Origin: Pseudomonadota bacterium
GTDB lineage: Bacteria > Pseudomonadota > Gammaproteobacteria > UBA9214
DNA length: 64,000 nucleotides
Direction of reading: 5' to 3'
Assembly: GCA_041395565.1 (NCBI GenBank)
Contig: JAWLAI010000010.1
Span: 62,001-126,000, forward strand
In this document: positions 44,967 through 53,446 of the stretch, in pieces
How positions within the stretch are numbered: position 1 is the stretch's first letter
How the letters are laid out: the number at the start of each line of letters is the position of its first letter
The notes under the pieces: generated by a model
Database searches by the model: none
What the model was told of the DNA's origin: nothing
Seen by the model: only the letters and a program-made list of their open reading frames with translations
Made by a program: the position numbers and the translations under genes

Positions 44967-45490
44967 GCGGGCGGATACCGAAGACCGGATACTGGAATCC
45001 CTACGTGGGCGGAACGCTGCTCGGCATTCTGCTGTTCCTGTCCTTCTTCATCACCGGTCACGGCCTGGGTGCCTCGGGCGGCGTCAATCGCGTGGCTGTG
45101 GCGCTCGAAAGCCTGGTGGTACCGGAACACGTGGATACCTCGCCCTACCTCGCCGACATCGCCGGTGGCGACCCGCTGAAACACTGGATCGTGCTCGAAG
45201 CGATCGGGGTGATGCTCGGCGGCTTCGTCTCCGGCCTGCTGCGCGGCCGGGTCCGTCTGCAGACCTACCACGGTCCGCAGATCACGCCGCAGGCCCGCTG
45301 GGCCTTCGCCTTCGCCGGCGGCGTCCTGATGGGCTACGGCGCGCGCCTGGCGCGCGGCTGCACCTCGGGCCAGGCGCTCAGTGGCGGCGCGGTACTGTCA
45401 GTCGGCAGCTGGGCGTTCATGTTCGCGGTCTTCGCCGGCGGTTACCTGCTGGCGTGGTTCGTGCGTCGCCTGTGGCAACCGGGAGACTAG
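44963..45490 (+). CDS. YeeE/YedE family membrane protein (half-transporter 1)
   Basis: A 175-residue integral membrane protein with about four helices and the family motif GYGARLARGCTSGQALSGGA, holding the conserved cysteine that relays thiosulfate or sulfane sulfur in the homologue TsuA. Half-size members are usually encoded in pairs, and the partner follows after five bases. Probably forms a sulfur-compound channel in the inner membrane. Confidence 0.9.
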   Translation: MSGRIPKTGYWNPYVGGTLLGILLFLSFFITGHGLGASGGVNRVAVALESLVVPEHVDTSPYLADIAGGDPLKHWIVLEAIGVMLGGFVSGLLRGRVRLQTYHGPQITPQARWAFAFAGGVLMGYGARLARGCTSGQALSGGAVLSVGSWAFMFAVFAGGYLLAWFVRRLWQPGD

Positions 45491-45495
45491 CAGTC

Positions 45496-46092
45496 ATGGC
45501 ACCGTACGATATCGCGACCAGCTTCGGGATCACCGGGTCCTACCTGATCTATCTGGGCATCGGTTTCTGCTTCGGCTTCATCCTCGAATCCAGCGGATTC
45601 GGCGACTCGCGTCGACTGGCGGGACAATTCTATTTCCGCGAACTGCGCGTGCTGAAGGTCATGTTCACCGCCATCGTGGTAGCGATGTTGCTGGTGTTCT
45701 GGTCCACGGCGCTGGGGCTGCTGGATTTCGACGACATCATGGTCAAGGAAACCTGGCTCTGGCCCGGCATCGTCGGCGGTTTCATCATGGGTGTGGGTTT
45801 CATCCTGGGTGGCTACTGCCCCGGCACATCGCTGGTCAGCGTCGCCACGCTGAAGGTGGACGGGATGTTCTTCCTGCTGGGCCTGGTCGTCGGGATACTC
45901 GCCTTCGGCGAAACCATCGGGTACATCAACGCGTTCTGGAATTCCAGCTATCTGGGGCGTTTCATTCTGCCCGAGCTGTTCGGACTCGATATCGGCGTGG
46001 TAGTGGTACTCGTGGTCTGTCTCGCCATCGCCATGTTCCTGGGCTTCGGCTGGATCCAGCAGCTGCTGTACGGACGGGGTGATCCGGAATGA
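45496..46092 (+). CDS. YeeE/YedE family membrane protein (half-transporter 2)
   Basis: From ATG 45496 the protein is 198 residues with five or six hydrophobic helices and the matching motif FILGGYCPGTSLVSVATLKV, again with the conserved cysteine. It pairs with the preceding gene, as in PmpA/PmpB-type modules. Its stop overlaps the start of the rhodanese-like gene, indicating translational coupling. Confidence 0.9.
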   Translation: MAPYDIATSFGITGSYLIYLGIGFCFGFILESSGFGDSRRLAGQFYFRELRVLKVMFTAIVVAMLLVFWSTALGLLDFDDIMVKETWLWPGIVGGFIMGVGFILGGYCPGTSLVSVATLKVDGMFFLLGLVVGILAFGETIGYINAFWNSSYLGRFILPELFGLDIGVVVVLVVCLAIAMFLGFGWIQQLLYGRGDPE

Positions 46093-46739
46093 GTGGCCTG
46101 GTTAACCCGCGCAGCCTGGGTGCCGCGGGCCTGCTCGCGGCTGCGCTCGCGCTCGCGCTGCACGGCCAGCCCGACCTGGCGCAGAAATGGGCCTACCTGG
46201 CGCCCGAATACGGTAACCGCCTGGAGTACCGCGAGGTCTACATCGATCCGGCCGAGCTGCTGCATCTGATGAACGACGACTACATCGAGCTTATCATCTA
46301 CGACGTCCGCGACGAGCGCGACTGGAACATTTTTCACCTGGTGGACGCCGAGCGCATCGCATTGGCGGACCTGCCGGCGCAACGCCAGCGCCTGCGCGGG
46401 CTCTCCGAGCTGGGGGTGGTGGTGATCGTCAGCAACGACGAAATCCAGGCCACCGAGGCCTGGAAGCGGCTGATGGCGCTGGCGAAGCCCAATGTCTACA
46501 TACTGGAAGGCGGGATCAACCACTGGCTCAATATCTACGGCGTGACCGACGAGGAACATGCCGAGCACGGCATTGCGAGCCTCGCCCGTCCGGACGGTAC
46601 GCTGCGACACCCCTTCAAGCTGGCACTGGGCGCGCGACACGCGGCCGCGCGCCCGGACGAACACAGCGCGCCGCAGCGCGAATACACCGCGAAGGTCCGC
46701 CTGCTGAAGCAGGTGAAAAAGGCCGGCGGCTGCGACTAG
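46089..46739 (+). CDS. Rhodanese-like protein lacking the catalytic cysteine
   Basis: A 216-residue protein with one N-terminal hydrophobic segment (LGAAGLLAAALALALHG), then a rhodanese-like fold (IIYDVRDERDWNIFHLVDAE; VYILEGGINHWLNIYG). The position of the catalytic cysteine reads VVVIVSNDEIQATEAW, with serine in its place. It is therefore unlikely to be a sulfurtransferase and may instead bind or present a sulfur compound. Translationally coupled with the YeeE/YedE pair and followed by the decaheme cytochrome after 26 bases. Confidence 0.82.
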   Translation: MSGLVNPRSLGAAGLLAAALALALHGQPDLAQKWAYLAPEYGNRLEYREVYIDPAELLHLMNDDYIELIIYDVRDERDWNIFHLVDAERIALADLPAQRQRLRGLSELGVVVIVSNDEIQATEAWKRLMALAKPNVYILEGGINHWLNIYGVTDEEHAEHGIASLARPDGTLRHPFKLALGARHAAARPDEHSAPQREYTAKVRLLKQVKKAGGCD

Positions 46740-46765
46740 ACGCCCCTACCGGAGAGCCGCACACC

Positions 46766-47698
46766 ATGAACCCGAAACGACTGTTGCCGATCTGCCTGCT
46801 CGCGTGGTGTGCGATCGCACTTGGCGCCGCGGCGGAAACCGCCGACGAGAACCCCTGCGCAGGCATGGCGGATGGGGAAATCATGGGCGTGGACGTCTGC
46901 AGCGAATGCCATGAAGACAAGGTCGAGGGTATGCGCGCGAACCCGCACGGCCAGCCGGCCGATGCGCGCACCCCGTTCGGCAGCCACGGCTGCGAGACCT
47001 GCCACGGCCCGGGCACCATCCATTTCGACGTGGAAGGCAACTGCATCATCAGTCTGCGCGGCAAGTTCGGCGAGTCCGTGGAGATGCGCAACGACATCTG
47101 CCTGGACTGCCATGCCGCACAAAAGCTGCACTGGCCCGGCAGCACCCACGAGAGCGAGGACCTGGCCTGCACCAGCTGCCACGGCATCCACACACCGAGT
47201 GGCGTGCTGGACCGTGCGACCCAGGCCGAGGTGTGCTTCAAGTGCCACAAGGATGTGCAGGCCCAGACCTACCGGCCGTCCACCCATCCGATCCGCGACG
47301 CCAAGGTGATCTGCAGCGACTGCCACGACCCGCACGGCACCGTGGCGGCGGCCGATCTGAAGCAGCCGGGCATCAACGAGACCTGCTACACCTGTCACGC
47401 CGAGAAGCGCGGGCCCTTCCTGTGGGAGCACTTCCCGGTCACCGAGGACTGCACCCTGTGTCACGAGGCGCACGGTTCCGTCCACGAGAATCTGCTGAAC
47501 CGGCAGCGCCCGCAGCTCTGCCAGCAATGCCACCAGAGCGATACCGGCGCCGGGGGCCGGCAGCATTACCGCAGGTTGCTGGATTATGTCGATCCCGACC
47601 CCGCACGCGGCCGCTTCATAGTCGGCGAGAGCTGCAGCAACTGCCACTCTCAGGTCCACGGCTCGAATCACCCGTCCGGGGCGTTCCTGTTGCGCTGA
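46766..47698 (+). CDS. DmsE/MtrA-type decaheme c-type cytochrome
   Basis: A 310-residue exported protein with exactly ten CXXCH sites (CSECH, CETCH, CLDCH, CTSCH, CFKCH, CSDCH, CYTCH, CTLCH, CQQCH, CSNCH), regularly spaced as in MtrA, PioA and DmsE. The segment CGHxxHG-like CHEAHGSVHENLL and the end CHSQVHGSNHPSG are typical of the family. In MtrAB complexes this subunit sits inside the porin and carries electrons across the outer membrane. The MtrB/PioB gene follows after 33 bases. Confidence 0.94.
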   Translation: MNPKRLLPICLLAWCAIALGAAAETADENPCAGMADGEIMGVDVCSECHEDKVEGMRANPHGQPADARTPFGSHGCETCHGPGTIHFDVEGNCIISLRGKFGESVEMRNDICLDCHAAQKLHWPGSTHESEDLACTSCHGIHTPSGVLDRATQAEVCFKCHKDVQAQTYRPSTHPIRDAKVICSDCHDPHGTVAAADLKQPGINETCYTCHAEKRGPFLWEHFPVTEDCTLCHEAHGSVHENLLNRQRPQLCQQCHQSDTGAGGRQHYRRLLDYVDPDPARGRFIVGESCSNCHSQVHGSNHPSGAFLLR

Positions 47699-47731
47699 GC
47701 CGACCACGAAACCCATTACAGGTAACCGGCC

Positions 47732-49873
47732 ATGAAACCGTACATAGCGACCATCAGCCTGTTGTGCACGACCCTGCACCCGTTGACCGGCCACGCCCAG
47801 GACGTGGCCGCCGCGGAGGAATCCGCACCGCCGCTGTACAGCGCGGTGGAATTCGGCCTCGGCTACAGCAGCGCCGACGCCTTCCGCTTCGGCCGCTACA
47901 GCGGCCTGACCGACGCCGGCCCGTTCCTGCTCGGCGACATCGATGCGCGCCACTACACGGAAGACGGCGGCTTCTGGCGTGCACGCGGCACGAACCTGGG
48001 CCTGGATTCGCGCTACTTGCGGCTGGAAGCCGGCCAGCGCGGCCGGCAGCATTACTTCCTCGAGTATGACAGGCTGCCCAACAACGAGACCGATACCGCG
48101 CGCACCCCGTTCCTGGGGGTCGGCACCGGCACCCTGACGCTGCCCGCCGGCTTCAGCATGGCCGGTGTGAACGGTCTCCTGCTGCCCTTCGACATCGAGA
48201 CCACGCGCGAACGCATCGGGCTCGGCGCCACCTTCATCCCGCGCCGCCACTGGAGCCTGGACGTCGCCTATCGCCACGAAACCCGGGGCGGCGTCGACCG
48301 GATCGGCAGCGTCATCAGCAACGGTGCCGGTGGTGGTAACGGCGGTGGTGGCAACGGCGGCGGTGGCAACGGCGGCGGTGGCAACGGCGGTGGCGGCGGC
48401 GGCGGGAATGGCCTGCTCGGCAACGCCACGGCGGCACTGCTGCCCGAACCCATCGATTACACCACCCGGCTGGTGGATGTGACCCTGAACTATGCCCGGG
48501 GCAAGGGCAGCCTCGAGCTCGGCTATCACCTGTCACTGTTCGACAACGGCAACCGCGCGCTGACCTGGGAGGACCCCTTCGCACCCGGCAGCTTCGGCAG
48601 TCAGGCGCTGGAACCTGACAACGAGTTTCATCAGCTGACGCTCACGGGCAGTTACGCCCTGCCCTACAAGAGCCAGGTCACGGCTTTCCTCTCCCGCGGC
48701 CGCATGTCCCAGAACGACGCCTTCCTGCCTTACACCGTCAATCCCGCCGTCGTCACCGCACCGCTGCCGCGCACGTCGTTCGACGGCGAGGTCTGGGTGA
48801 CGACAGCCCAGCTGGCGCTGAGCAGCCGGCCGGCGAGCCGGCTGCGCCTGAATGCCCGTTACCGTCACGATGCGCGTGACAACAACTCGCCGATCGACAC
48901 CTACGACTACATCGTGGCCGATTCCGACCCCGGCACGCCGCTGGCCAACCGTCCGCTTGGCTACGCGCGCAACCAGCTTGACCTGTCCGCCAACTACCGC
49001 ATCAATACCGCGATGAGCCTGCGCGGCGGCTACCAGTACGACGATATGTCGCGCGACTATGCGAACGCCGAGCGCGCCGACACCAAGGAACATACCCTGT
49101 TCGCGAAGTGGAAGGTGGAACCGCACGAGAAGGTCGACCTCGACCTGCATGCCGAGACCGGCAGGCGCGACGGCAGCAACTACCAGCCCCCGATCGGCGA
49201 CAACCCCGCCCTGCGCAAGTACCACCTGGCCGACCGCGACCGCATCCGGACCGGCGCAGCGCTCACGGTGATGCCCACCGACCGGCTGGACCTCACTGCC
49301 AGCGCCGACTATATCCGCGAGGACTACGACAATTCGGTGATCGGCCTGACCGCGGCGACCCGGCCGACCTGGACAGTGGACGTCGCCTGGCGGCCGCACG
49401 ACGCCGTCACCACCCATGCCTGGTACACGCGCGAGGCCATCGAATCGAGCCAGGCCGGCAGCGAGGCGGGCACGCCTGTGCCCGACTGGAATGCGGATTT
49501 CGATGACACCGTGCACAGCGCGGGACTCGGCGCGCGCATCTCCGGCATCCGCAGCAAGTGGGACATCGGGGCCGACCTCGCCTACACCCGCACCAGCGGC
49601 GCGGTCACGCTCACGAATCTCGCCCCGCCGTTCACCGTCGATCCCTTCCCCGACCTGGCGTCCACGCTGAGCAGCCTGAAGCTCTGGACGCTGTATCATT
49701 ACCGCAGGAACCTGTCCTGGAGTCTGGGCTACCGCTACGAACGTTATCGCGCGGACAACTGGGCCCTGGACAACCTGCAGGCCGACAGTGTCAACAACCT
49801 GTTGCTACTGGACGAGGAGACAGCGGACTACGACGTCCATGTCGTTACAGCGTCCGTGCGCTACCACTTCTGA
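47732..49873 (+). CDS. MtrB/PioB family outer-membrane porin
   Basis: A 713-residue protein with signal peptide (ending GHAQD) and alternating beta-strands ending in a C-terminal aromatic strand (VVTASVRYHF), as expected of a large outer-membrane barrel. Characteristic segments include EYDRLPNNETDTARTPFLG and DVTLNYARGKGSLELGYHLS. Partner of the decaheme cytochrome directly upstream. The mature N-terminus lacks the CxxC seen in Shewanella MtrB. A glycine/asparagine-rich insert (residues ~199-227) probably forms a surface or periplasmic loop. No extracellular MtrC-type cytochrome is nearby. Confidence 0.9.
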   Translation: MKPYIATISLLCTTLHPLTGHAQDVAAAEESAPPLYSAVEFGLGYSSADAFRFGRYSGLTDAGPFLLGDIDARHYTEDGGFWRARGTNLGLDSRYLRLEAGQRGRQHYFLEYDRLPNNETDTARTPFLGVGTGTLTLPAGFSMAGVNGLLLPFDIETTRERIGLGATFIPRRHWSLDVAYRHETRGGVDRIGSVISNGAGGGNGGGGNGGGGNGGGGNGGGGGGGNGLLGNATAALLPEPIDYTTRLVDVTLNYARGKGSLELGYHLSLFDNGNRALTWEDPFAPGSFGSQALEPDNEFHQLTLTGSYALPYKSQVTAFLSRGRMSQNDAFLPYTVNPAVVTAPLPRTSFDGEVWVTTAQLALSSRPASRLRLNARYRHDARDNNSPIDTYDYIVADSDPGTPLANRPLGYARNQLDLSANYRINTAMSLRGGYQYDDMSRDYANAERADTKEHTLFAKWKVEPHEKVDLDLHAETGRRDGSNYQPPIGDNPALRKYHLADRDRIRTGAALTVMPTDRLDLTASADYIREDYDNSVIGLTAATRPTWTVDVAWRPHDAVTTHAWYTREAIESSQAGSEAGTPVPDWNADFDDTVHSAGLGARISGIRSKWDIGADLAYTRTSGAVTLTNLAPPFTVDPFPDLASTLSSLKLWTLYHYRRNLSWSLGYRYERYRADNWALDNLQADSVNNLLLLDEETADYDVHVVTASVRYHF
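48325..48411 (+). repeat. Gly/Asn low-complexity repeat in porin gene
   Basis: Repeated 15-base units of the type GGCGGCGGTGGCAAC encode GGGGN modules in a loop of the MtrB/PioB porin. The reading frame is preserved. Confidence 0.85.
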
Positions 49874-49898
49874 CCCTTATCCTGCGGGCTTGCGCCAC

Positions 49899-49931
49899 AA
49901 AAAAACGGGGCCGCGACTTGCGGCCCCGTTT
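49899..49931 (-). terminator. Rho-independent terminator for cytochrome c3 gene
   Basis: A perfect 12-bp stem, AAACGGGGCCGC (49903-49914) with GCGGCCCCGTTT (49920-49931), and a 5-base loop. On the minus strand the stem is followed by seven T (plus-strand A run 49899-49905). It lies between the convergent porin and tetraheme genes, and may also slow plus-strand transcription. Confidence 0.85.
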
Positions 49932-49952
49932 GTCCATCCGCAGCGGGCGGAA

Positions 49953-50324
49953 TCACTTGACGTGGCAGAGCTTGCACTTCTTCTCCAGCGGCCCGGCCTC
50001 GCCACCGTGCGCCACCGTGTACTCGTGGCAACCGACACAGGTCGAGTGGAACGCCGTCTTGACCTTCGGCGCCGTGCCGTCCGCGCTGCCGTGGCACTCA
50101 TGGCAGGCCTTGACCCGGTCGTCGCCGGCCTGCAGGGTGTGGTGACAGGTCGTGCACTCCGTGACACTGAGTTCGGCATGCATCTTGTGCAGGAACGTCA
50201 CCGTACCCAGTTTCGTCTCGAAATGAATGACCTCCTTGTCGGCGGGAATGGCCAGGTCCCCGGCCAGCGTGACGGTCGGCAGGCACAGCAGCGCGGCCAG
50301 CAGTAACAGCAGGTTTCGCAACAT
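49953..50324 (-). CDS. Tetraheme cytochrome c (c3/c7-like)
   Basis: A 123-residue exported protein (LLLLLAALLCLPTVTLAGD) with four CXXCH sites (CTTCH, CHECH, CVGCH, CKLCH) and extra histidines such as FLHKMHAEL for bis-His ligation, as in cytochrome c3-type carriers. It is likely a periplasmic electron shuttle. It converges on the decaheme/porin genes, separated by a terminator, and probably feeds or drains the conduit. Confidence 0.9.
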   Translation of the reverse strand: MLRNLLLLLAALLCLPTVTLAGDLAIPADKEVIHFETKLGTVTFLHKMHAELSVTECTTCHHTLQAGDDRVKACHECHGSADGTAPKVKTAFHSTCVGCHEYTVAHGGEAGPLEKKCKLCHVK

Positions 50325-50700
50325 AGCAACGGCTCCAGGTTGGGGCCCGCCGCATTCCCGCGGCAGGCCGTGTCATCAATGTCGTTACTGACATCCGGGC
50401 GCTCCGCCGCCGGCGACGACCGCGGGATGTCGTGACGCGCCCATTGTAGCAACTGCCCGCCGGCCGGACAGTGCGATTACGCAATTCCGCTGGCGCGCGC
50501 CACGCCTGGCCGGCGGGCCATGGCGACCGGTGGCTGGGTTTAACGGCGCACCGGAAAATGGACTACCATAGTCCGCGACAGCACCCGGAGCCTGCCCGCA
50601 GGCGCGGGTGCTGCGGACCGGCGGCAGCCCGGGCCGCGGCAGCGCCCGCCGGTCACGCATGCCCCGGGCGATCTCCCGCCAGCAGACGGAGGTACCGGCC
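50325..50700. other. Intergenic region, nothing definite
   Basis: This 376-bp stretch separates the minus-strand tetraheme cytochrome from the plus-strand ABM gene and must hold promoters for both. I see no gene. The GGAGG at 50688-50692 is the ribosome-binding site for the ABM gene. Confidence 0.45.
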
Positions 50701-51000
50701 ATGCATGTAACCCTCGTGCACGTACGCGTGAAACCCGGGCATGTCGATGCATTCATCGCGGCCACGCGCCGTAATCACGCAGCCGCGGTACAGGAACCGG
50801 GCAACCGCCGTTTCGACGTGCTGCAGTCGTCCGACGATCCGACGCGGTTCGTCCTCTACGAGGCCTATGCCAGCGCAGCGGACGCCCGTGCGCACAAGGA
50901 CACGGCGCACTACCTGGCGTGGCGGGACGCCGTGGCGGACTGGATGGCAGAGCCGCGTCGCGGCGATGCCTATACCGGCCTCTGCCCGCAGGAAGGCTAG
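50701..51000 (+). CDS. Antibiotic biosynthesis monooxygenase (ABM) domain protein
   Basis: From ATG 50701 (GGAGG eight bases upstream) the protein is 99 residues, one ABM/ferredoxin-like barrel (HVRVKPGHVDAFIAATRRNH; RFVLYEAYASAADARAHKDT; AHYLAWRDAVADWM). It resembles the LsrG/YgiN group of small quinone or autoinducer-handling proteins. The next gene starts by overlapping its stop codon, so the pair is co-translated; the alcohol dehydrogenase partner suggests detoxification of a small carbonyl or quinone. Confidence 0.85.
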   Translation: MHVTLVHVRVKPGHVDAFIAATRRNHAAAVQEPGNRRFDVLQSSDDPTRFVLYEAYASAADARAHKDTAHYLAWRDAVADWMAEPRRGDAYTGLCPQEG

Positions 51001-52193
51001 TGACCCCGGGCGCATTCTCCATCGCGCGCCTGCCGCGTATCGAATTCGGCAGCGGCGCATTCGCCCGGGTCGCGGAGATCGTCGCCCGCCACGGCCGCGT
51101 CGTGATGCTGGTGACCGGCGCACGCTCCTTTCCCGGCACCCCGCGCTGGGAGACGCTGCTCGCCGCGCTCGGGGCACGGTCGCTGACCTGGCATCATGTC
51201 GGCATTGCGGGCGAACCCTCGCCGCAGCTGATCGACGCCATCGTGGCGGAACATGCCGATTCCGGCATCGACGTGGTACTGGGCGTGGGCGGCGGCAGCG
51301 CGCTGGATGCGGCCAAGGCGATCGCCGGCCTGCTGCGGGTCCAGCGCAGCGTCATGGACTATCTCGAGGGGGTCGGACCCGAATTGCCCTATACCGGCCC
51401 GACCGTGCCGCTGATCGCCGTGCCCACCACCGCCGGGACCGGCAGCGAGGCCACCAAGAATGCCGTGCTCAGCACCGCCGGCCACGACGGCTTCAAGAAA
51501 TCGTTCCGCGCCGACCAACTGGTCGCCGAATACGCGGTGGTCGATCCCGATCTGCTGGCGACCTGCCCGCCGCACGTCATCGCCGCCAACGGCATGGATG
51601 CGCTGACCCAGCTGCTGGAATCGTTCGTATCGCTGCGCGCCAATGCCTTCACCGATTCGCTCGCCGCCAGCGGCCTACAGGCTGCGCGCGACGGCCTGCT
51701 GCCATGGTACGAAAGCGGGGGCGCGGACCTGCCGGCCGCCCGAGCGCGCATGGCCTATGCCGCGCTGCTGTCGGGGATCACCCTCGCCCAATGCGGGCTG
51801 GGCTCTGTGCATGGCCTGGCAGCGCCGCTGGGCGCCTGCTATCCGATCCCGCACGGCGTGGTCTGCGGTACGCTGGTCGCCACCTGTACCGCCGTCAACA
51901 TCGAGGCCCTCAGGGCGCGCGCGACGGACGCTATCGCACTCGATAAATACGCCGAGGCGGCCGCCATCCTCTGCGGCCAGACGTTCAGCAGTCGCGAGGC
52001 GGCCTGGCGGGCGCTGGTCAAACTCCTCACGGACTGGACCGCGCGCCTCGAGCTGCCACGGCTTGGCGCATACGGCCTGACCGGCGCCGGTCTCGATCAC
52101 GTGGTCGCGCACGCGCGCGGCAGCAGCATGAAGACCAATCCCGTCGTGCTGACCGATGACGAGATCAGGGCCTGCCTGCAGGAACGGCTGTGA
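51000..52193 (+). CDS. Iron-type (group III) alcohol dehydrogenase
   Basis: A 397-residue protein beginning with GTG at 51000, overlapping the ABM stop (TAGTG). NAD(P)-binding GVGGGSALDAAKAIAGLL, then AVPTTAGTGSEATKNAVL, and GSVHGLAAPLGACYPIPHGV with two metal-binding histidines. The position of the first histidine ligand reads GMDALTQLLES, with glutamine. I recall this variation within one subgroup of these enzymes, so it need not mean loss of function. It overlaps the next gene by four bases (GTGA). Substrate unknown. Confidence 0.9.
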   Translation: MTPGAFSIARLPRIEFGSGAFARVAEIVARHGRVVMLVTGARSFPGTPRWETLLAALGARSLTWHHVGIAGEPSPQLIDAIVAEHADSGIDVVLGVGGGSALDAAKAIAGLLRVQRSVMDYLEGVGPELPYTGPTVPLIAVPTTAGTGSEATKNAVLSTAGHDGFKKSFRADQLVAEYAVVDPDLLATCPPHVIAANGMDALTQLLESFVSLRANAFTDSLAASGLQAARDGLLPWYESGGADLPAARARMAYAALLSGITLAQCGLGSVHGLAAPLGACYPIPHGVVCGTLVATCTAVNIEALRARATDAIALDKYAEAAAILCGQTFSSREAAWRALVKLLTDWTARLELPRLGAYGLTGAGLDHVVAHARGSSMKTNPVVLTDDEIRACLQERL

Positions 52194-53281
52194 CCGGCAA
52201 CCGCGGTGTGTACCGCCGGCGCCCGACTCGCCCGGCAGGCGCGTGCGGCATGCCAGGCACCCGGCTCTGGTGCATGGCGGCGGCGCTGCTCGCCGCGCTG
52301 CAGCTCGCTGGCAGCTGCAACGCCGCGGCGGAGGCGGTCGGGGTGACACGCGCCCAGACCGCCACGGCCGTTGCACGCGGTCTCGACTGGATCGACCGGC
52401 ACCCGGCGAGCATCGCGGACGGCGGACTGGCCGACATCCTCGATGAAGGCGTCGGCTTCCGGGTACTGTCGCTGCAACCTGGGGACCCCACCGCCCGCGC
52501 AGGCTTCTCCGCCCGCTTCGCCGCACGGATGGCCACGCTCGGGGCACTGCCCGAATTCGCACAGTGGACCGCCGCCGGACAGAAACAGCTGACCGACTAC
52601 TATCATCTGGTGCTGGCGGCCTACCTGATGCGCGAGTCAGGCAACCCGACGGCACTGCAACCGCTCATCGTGACCCAGGCCCAATGGGCACTGGCCAACT
52701 CTCCGCGCTGCGATCCCAGCAAGCGGCTGAGCATCGCCCTGTACCTGACGCGCCTTGACGCGGAGCCCGGCATTTCCCTGCCCGCCGCGCTCGCCGCCAG
52801 CCGCAGCGCACGCATCGCCGACGGGCATCCCCCCGCCCTCCCAGCCGGCACTGCCGATCCGGCCCAGCGCCGCGCCGCCGAGCTGGCGCTGTACGGACTG
52901 GTGCATGAAATCGTGGCGCTGACCGATTTCGGCAGCGTACCGGCACCACCCTGGCTGGACGGGCGCCGCGCCGCGCTGGCTGCATACCTCGTCCAGGCGA
53001 TCGCCTGGGCCGCGGCAGAGGAAAACATCGATCTGCTCTCGGAACTCGCGCTGACGGCCGCGTTCATCGAGGCACCGCTGCAGGAACTGTTGCCGGATAT
53101 CCTGCAGCTGCTGGTGTCGGCCCAGCAGGCGGACGGCAGCTGGGGCCAGAGCCGCACCGTGCGTGCCAACGCCTTCCGTCACGCCGTGTTCACTGCCACC
53201 ACGGCGCTCCGGGGCCTGCAGAACGGGAACGACACGGTCCCGGACCGGCACCTCCCGCCCGGCCGCCCCGCCACCCCCTGA
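52190..53281 (+). CDS. Secreted helical protein of unknown function
   Basis: A 363-residue protein from a GTG that overlaps the dehydrogenase stop. A signal-like segment (LWCMAAALLAALQLAGSCNA) starts ~26 residues in, so a downstream ATG (52250) may be the true start. The mature part is all-helical with Ala/Leu-rich repeats. One QQADGSWGQSRTVRANAFRH motif near residues 308-327 resembles the QW motifs of alpha/alpha-toroid proteins such as terpene cyclases and prenyltransferases, though other catalytic motifs are missing. Third gene of the ABM-dehydrogenase unit. Confidence 0.6.
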   Translation: MTGNRGVYRRRPTRPAGACGMPGTRLWCMAAALLAALQLAGSCNAAAEAVGVTRAQTATAVARGLDWIDRHPASIADGGLADILDEGVGFRVLSLQPGDPTARAGFSARFAARMATLGALPEFAQWTAAGQKQLTDYYHLVLAAYLMRESGNPTALQPLIVTQAQWALANSPRCDPSKRLSIALYLTRLDAEPGISLPAALAASRSARIADGHPPALPAGTADPAQRRAAELALYGLVHEIVALTDFGSVPAPPWLDGRRAALAAYLVQAIAWAAAEENIDLLSELALTAAFIEAPLQELLPDILQLLVSAQQADGSWGQSRTVRANAFRHAVFTATTALRGLQNGNDTVPDRHLPPGRPATP

Positions 53282-53446
53282 CCGGGCGTTTCCGGCGCTG
53301 GGGCCGCGGTTTGACTGCCGGAAAACCGCCAGGCATTCCAAATTTAGGTAAAAATCGAGTATAACCAATATATAAATGCTCACGGACGCGCCGCGCGCCG
53401 GTCCCGCCGGGAGCAACCAAGAGAACCAGATATTCCGGAGCCACCG

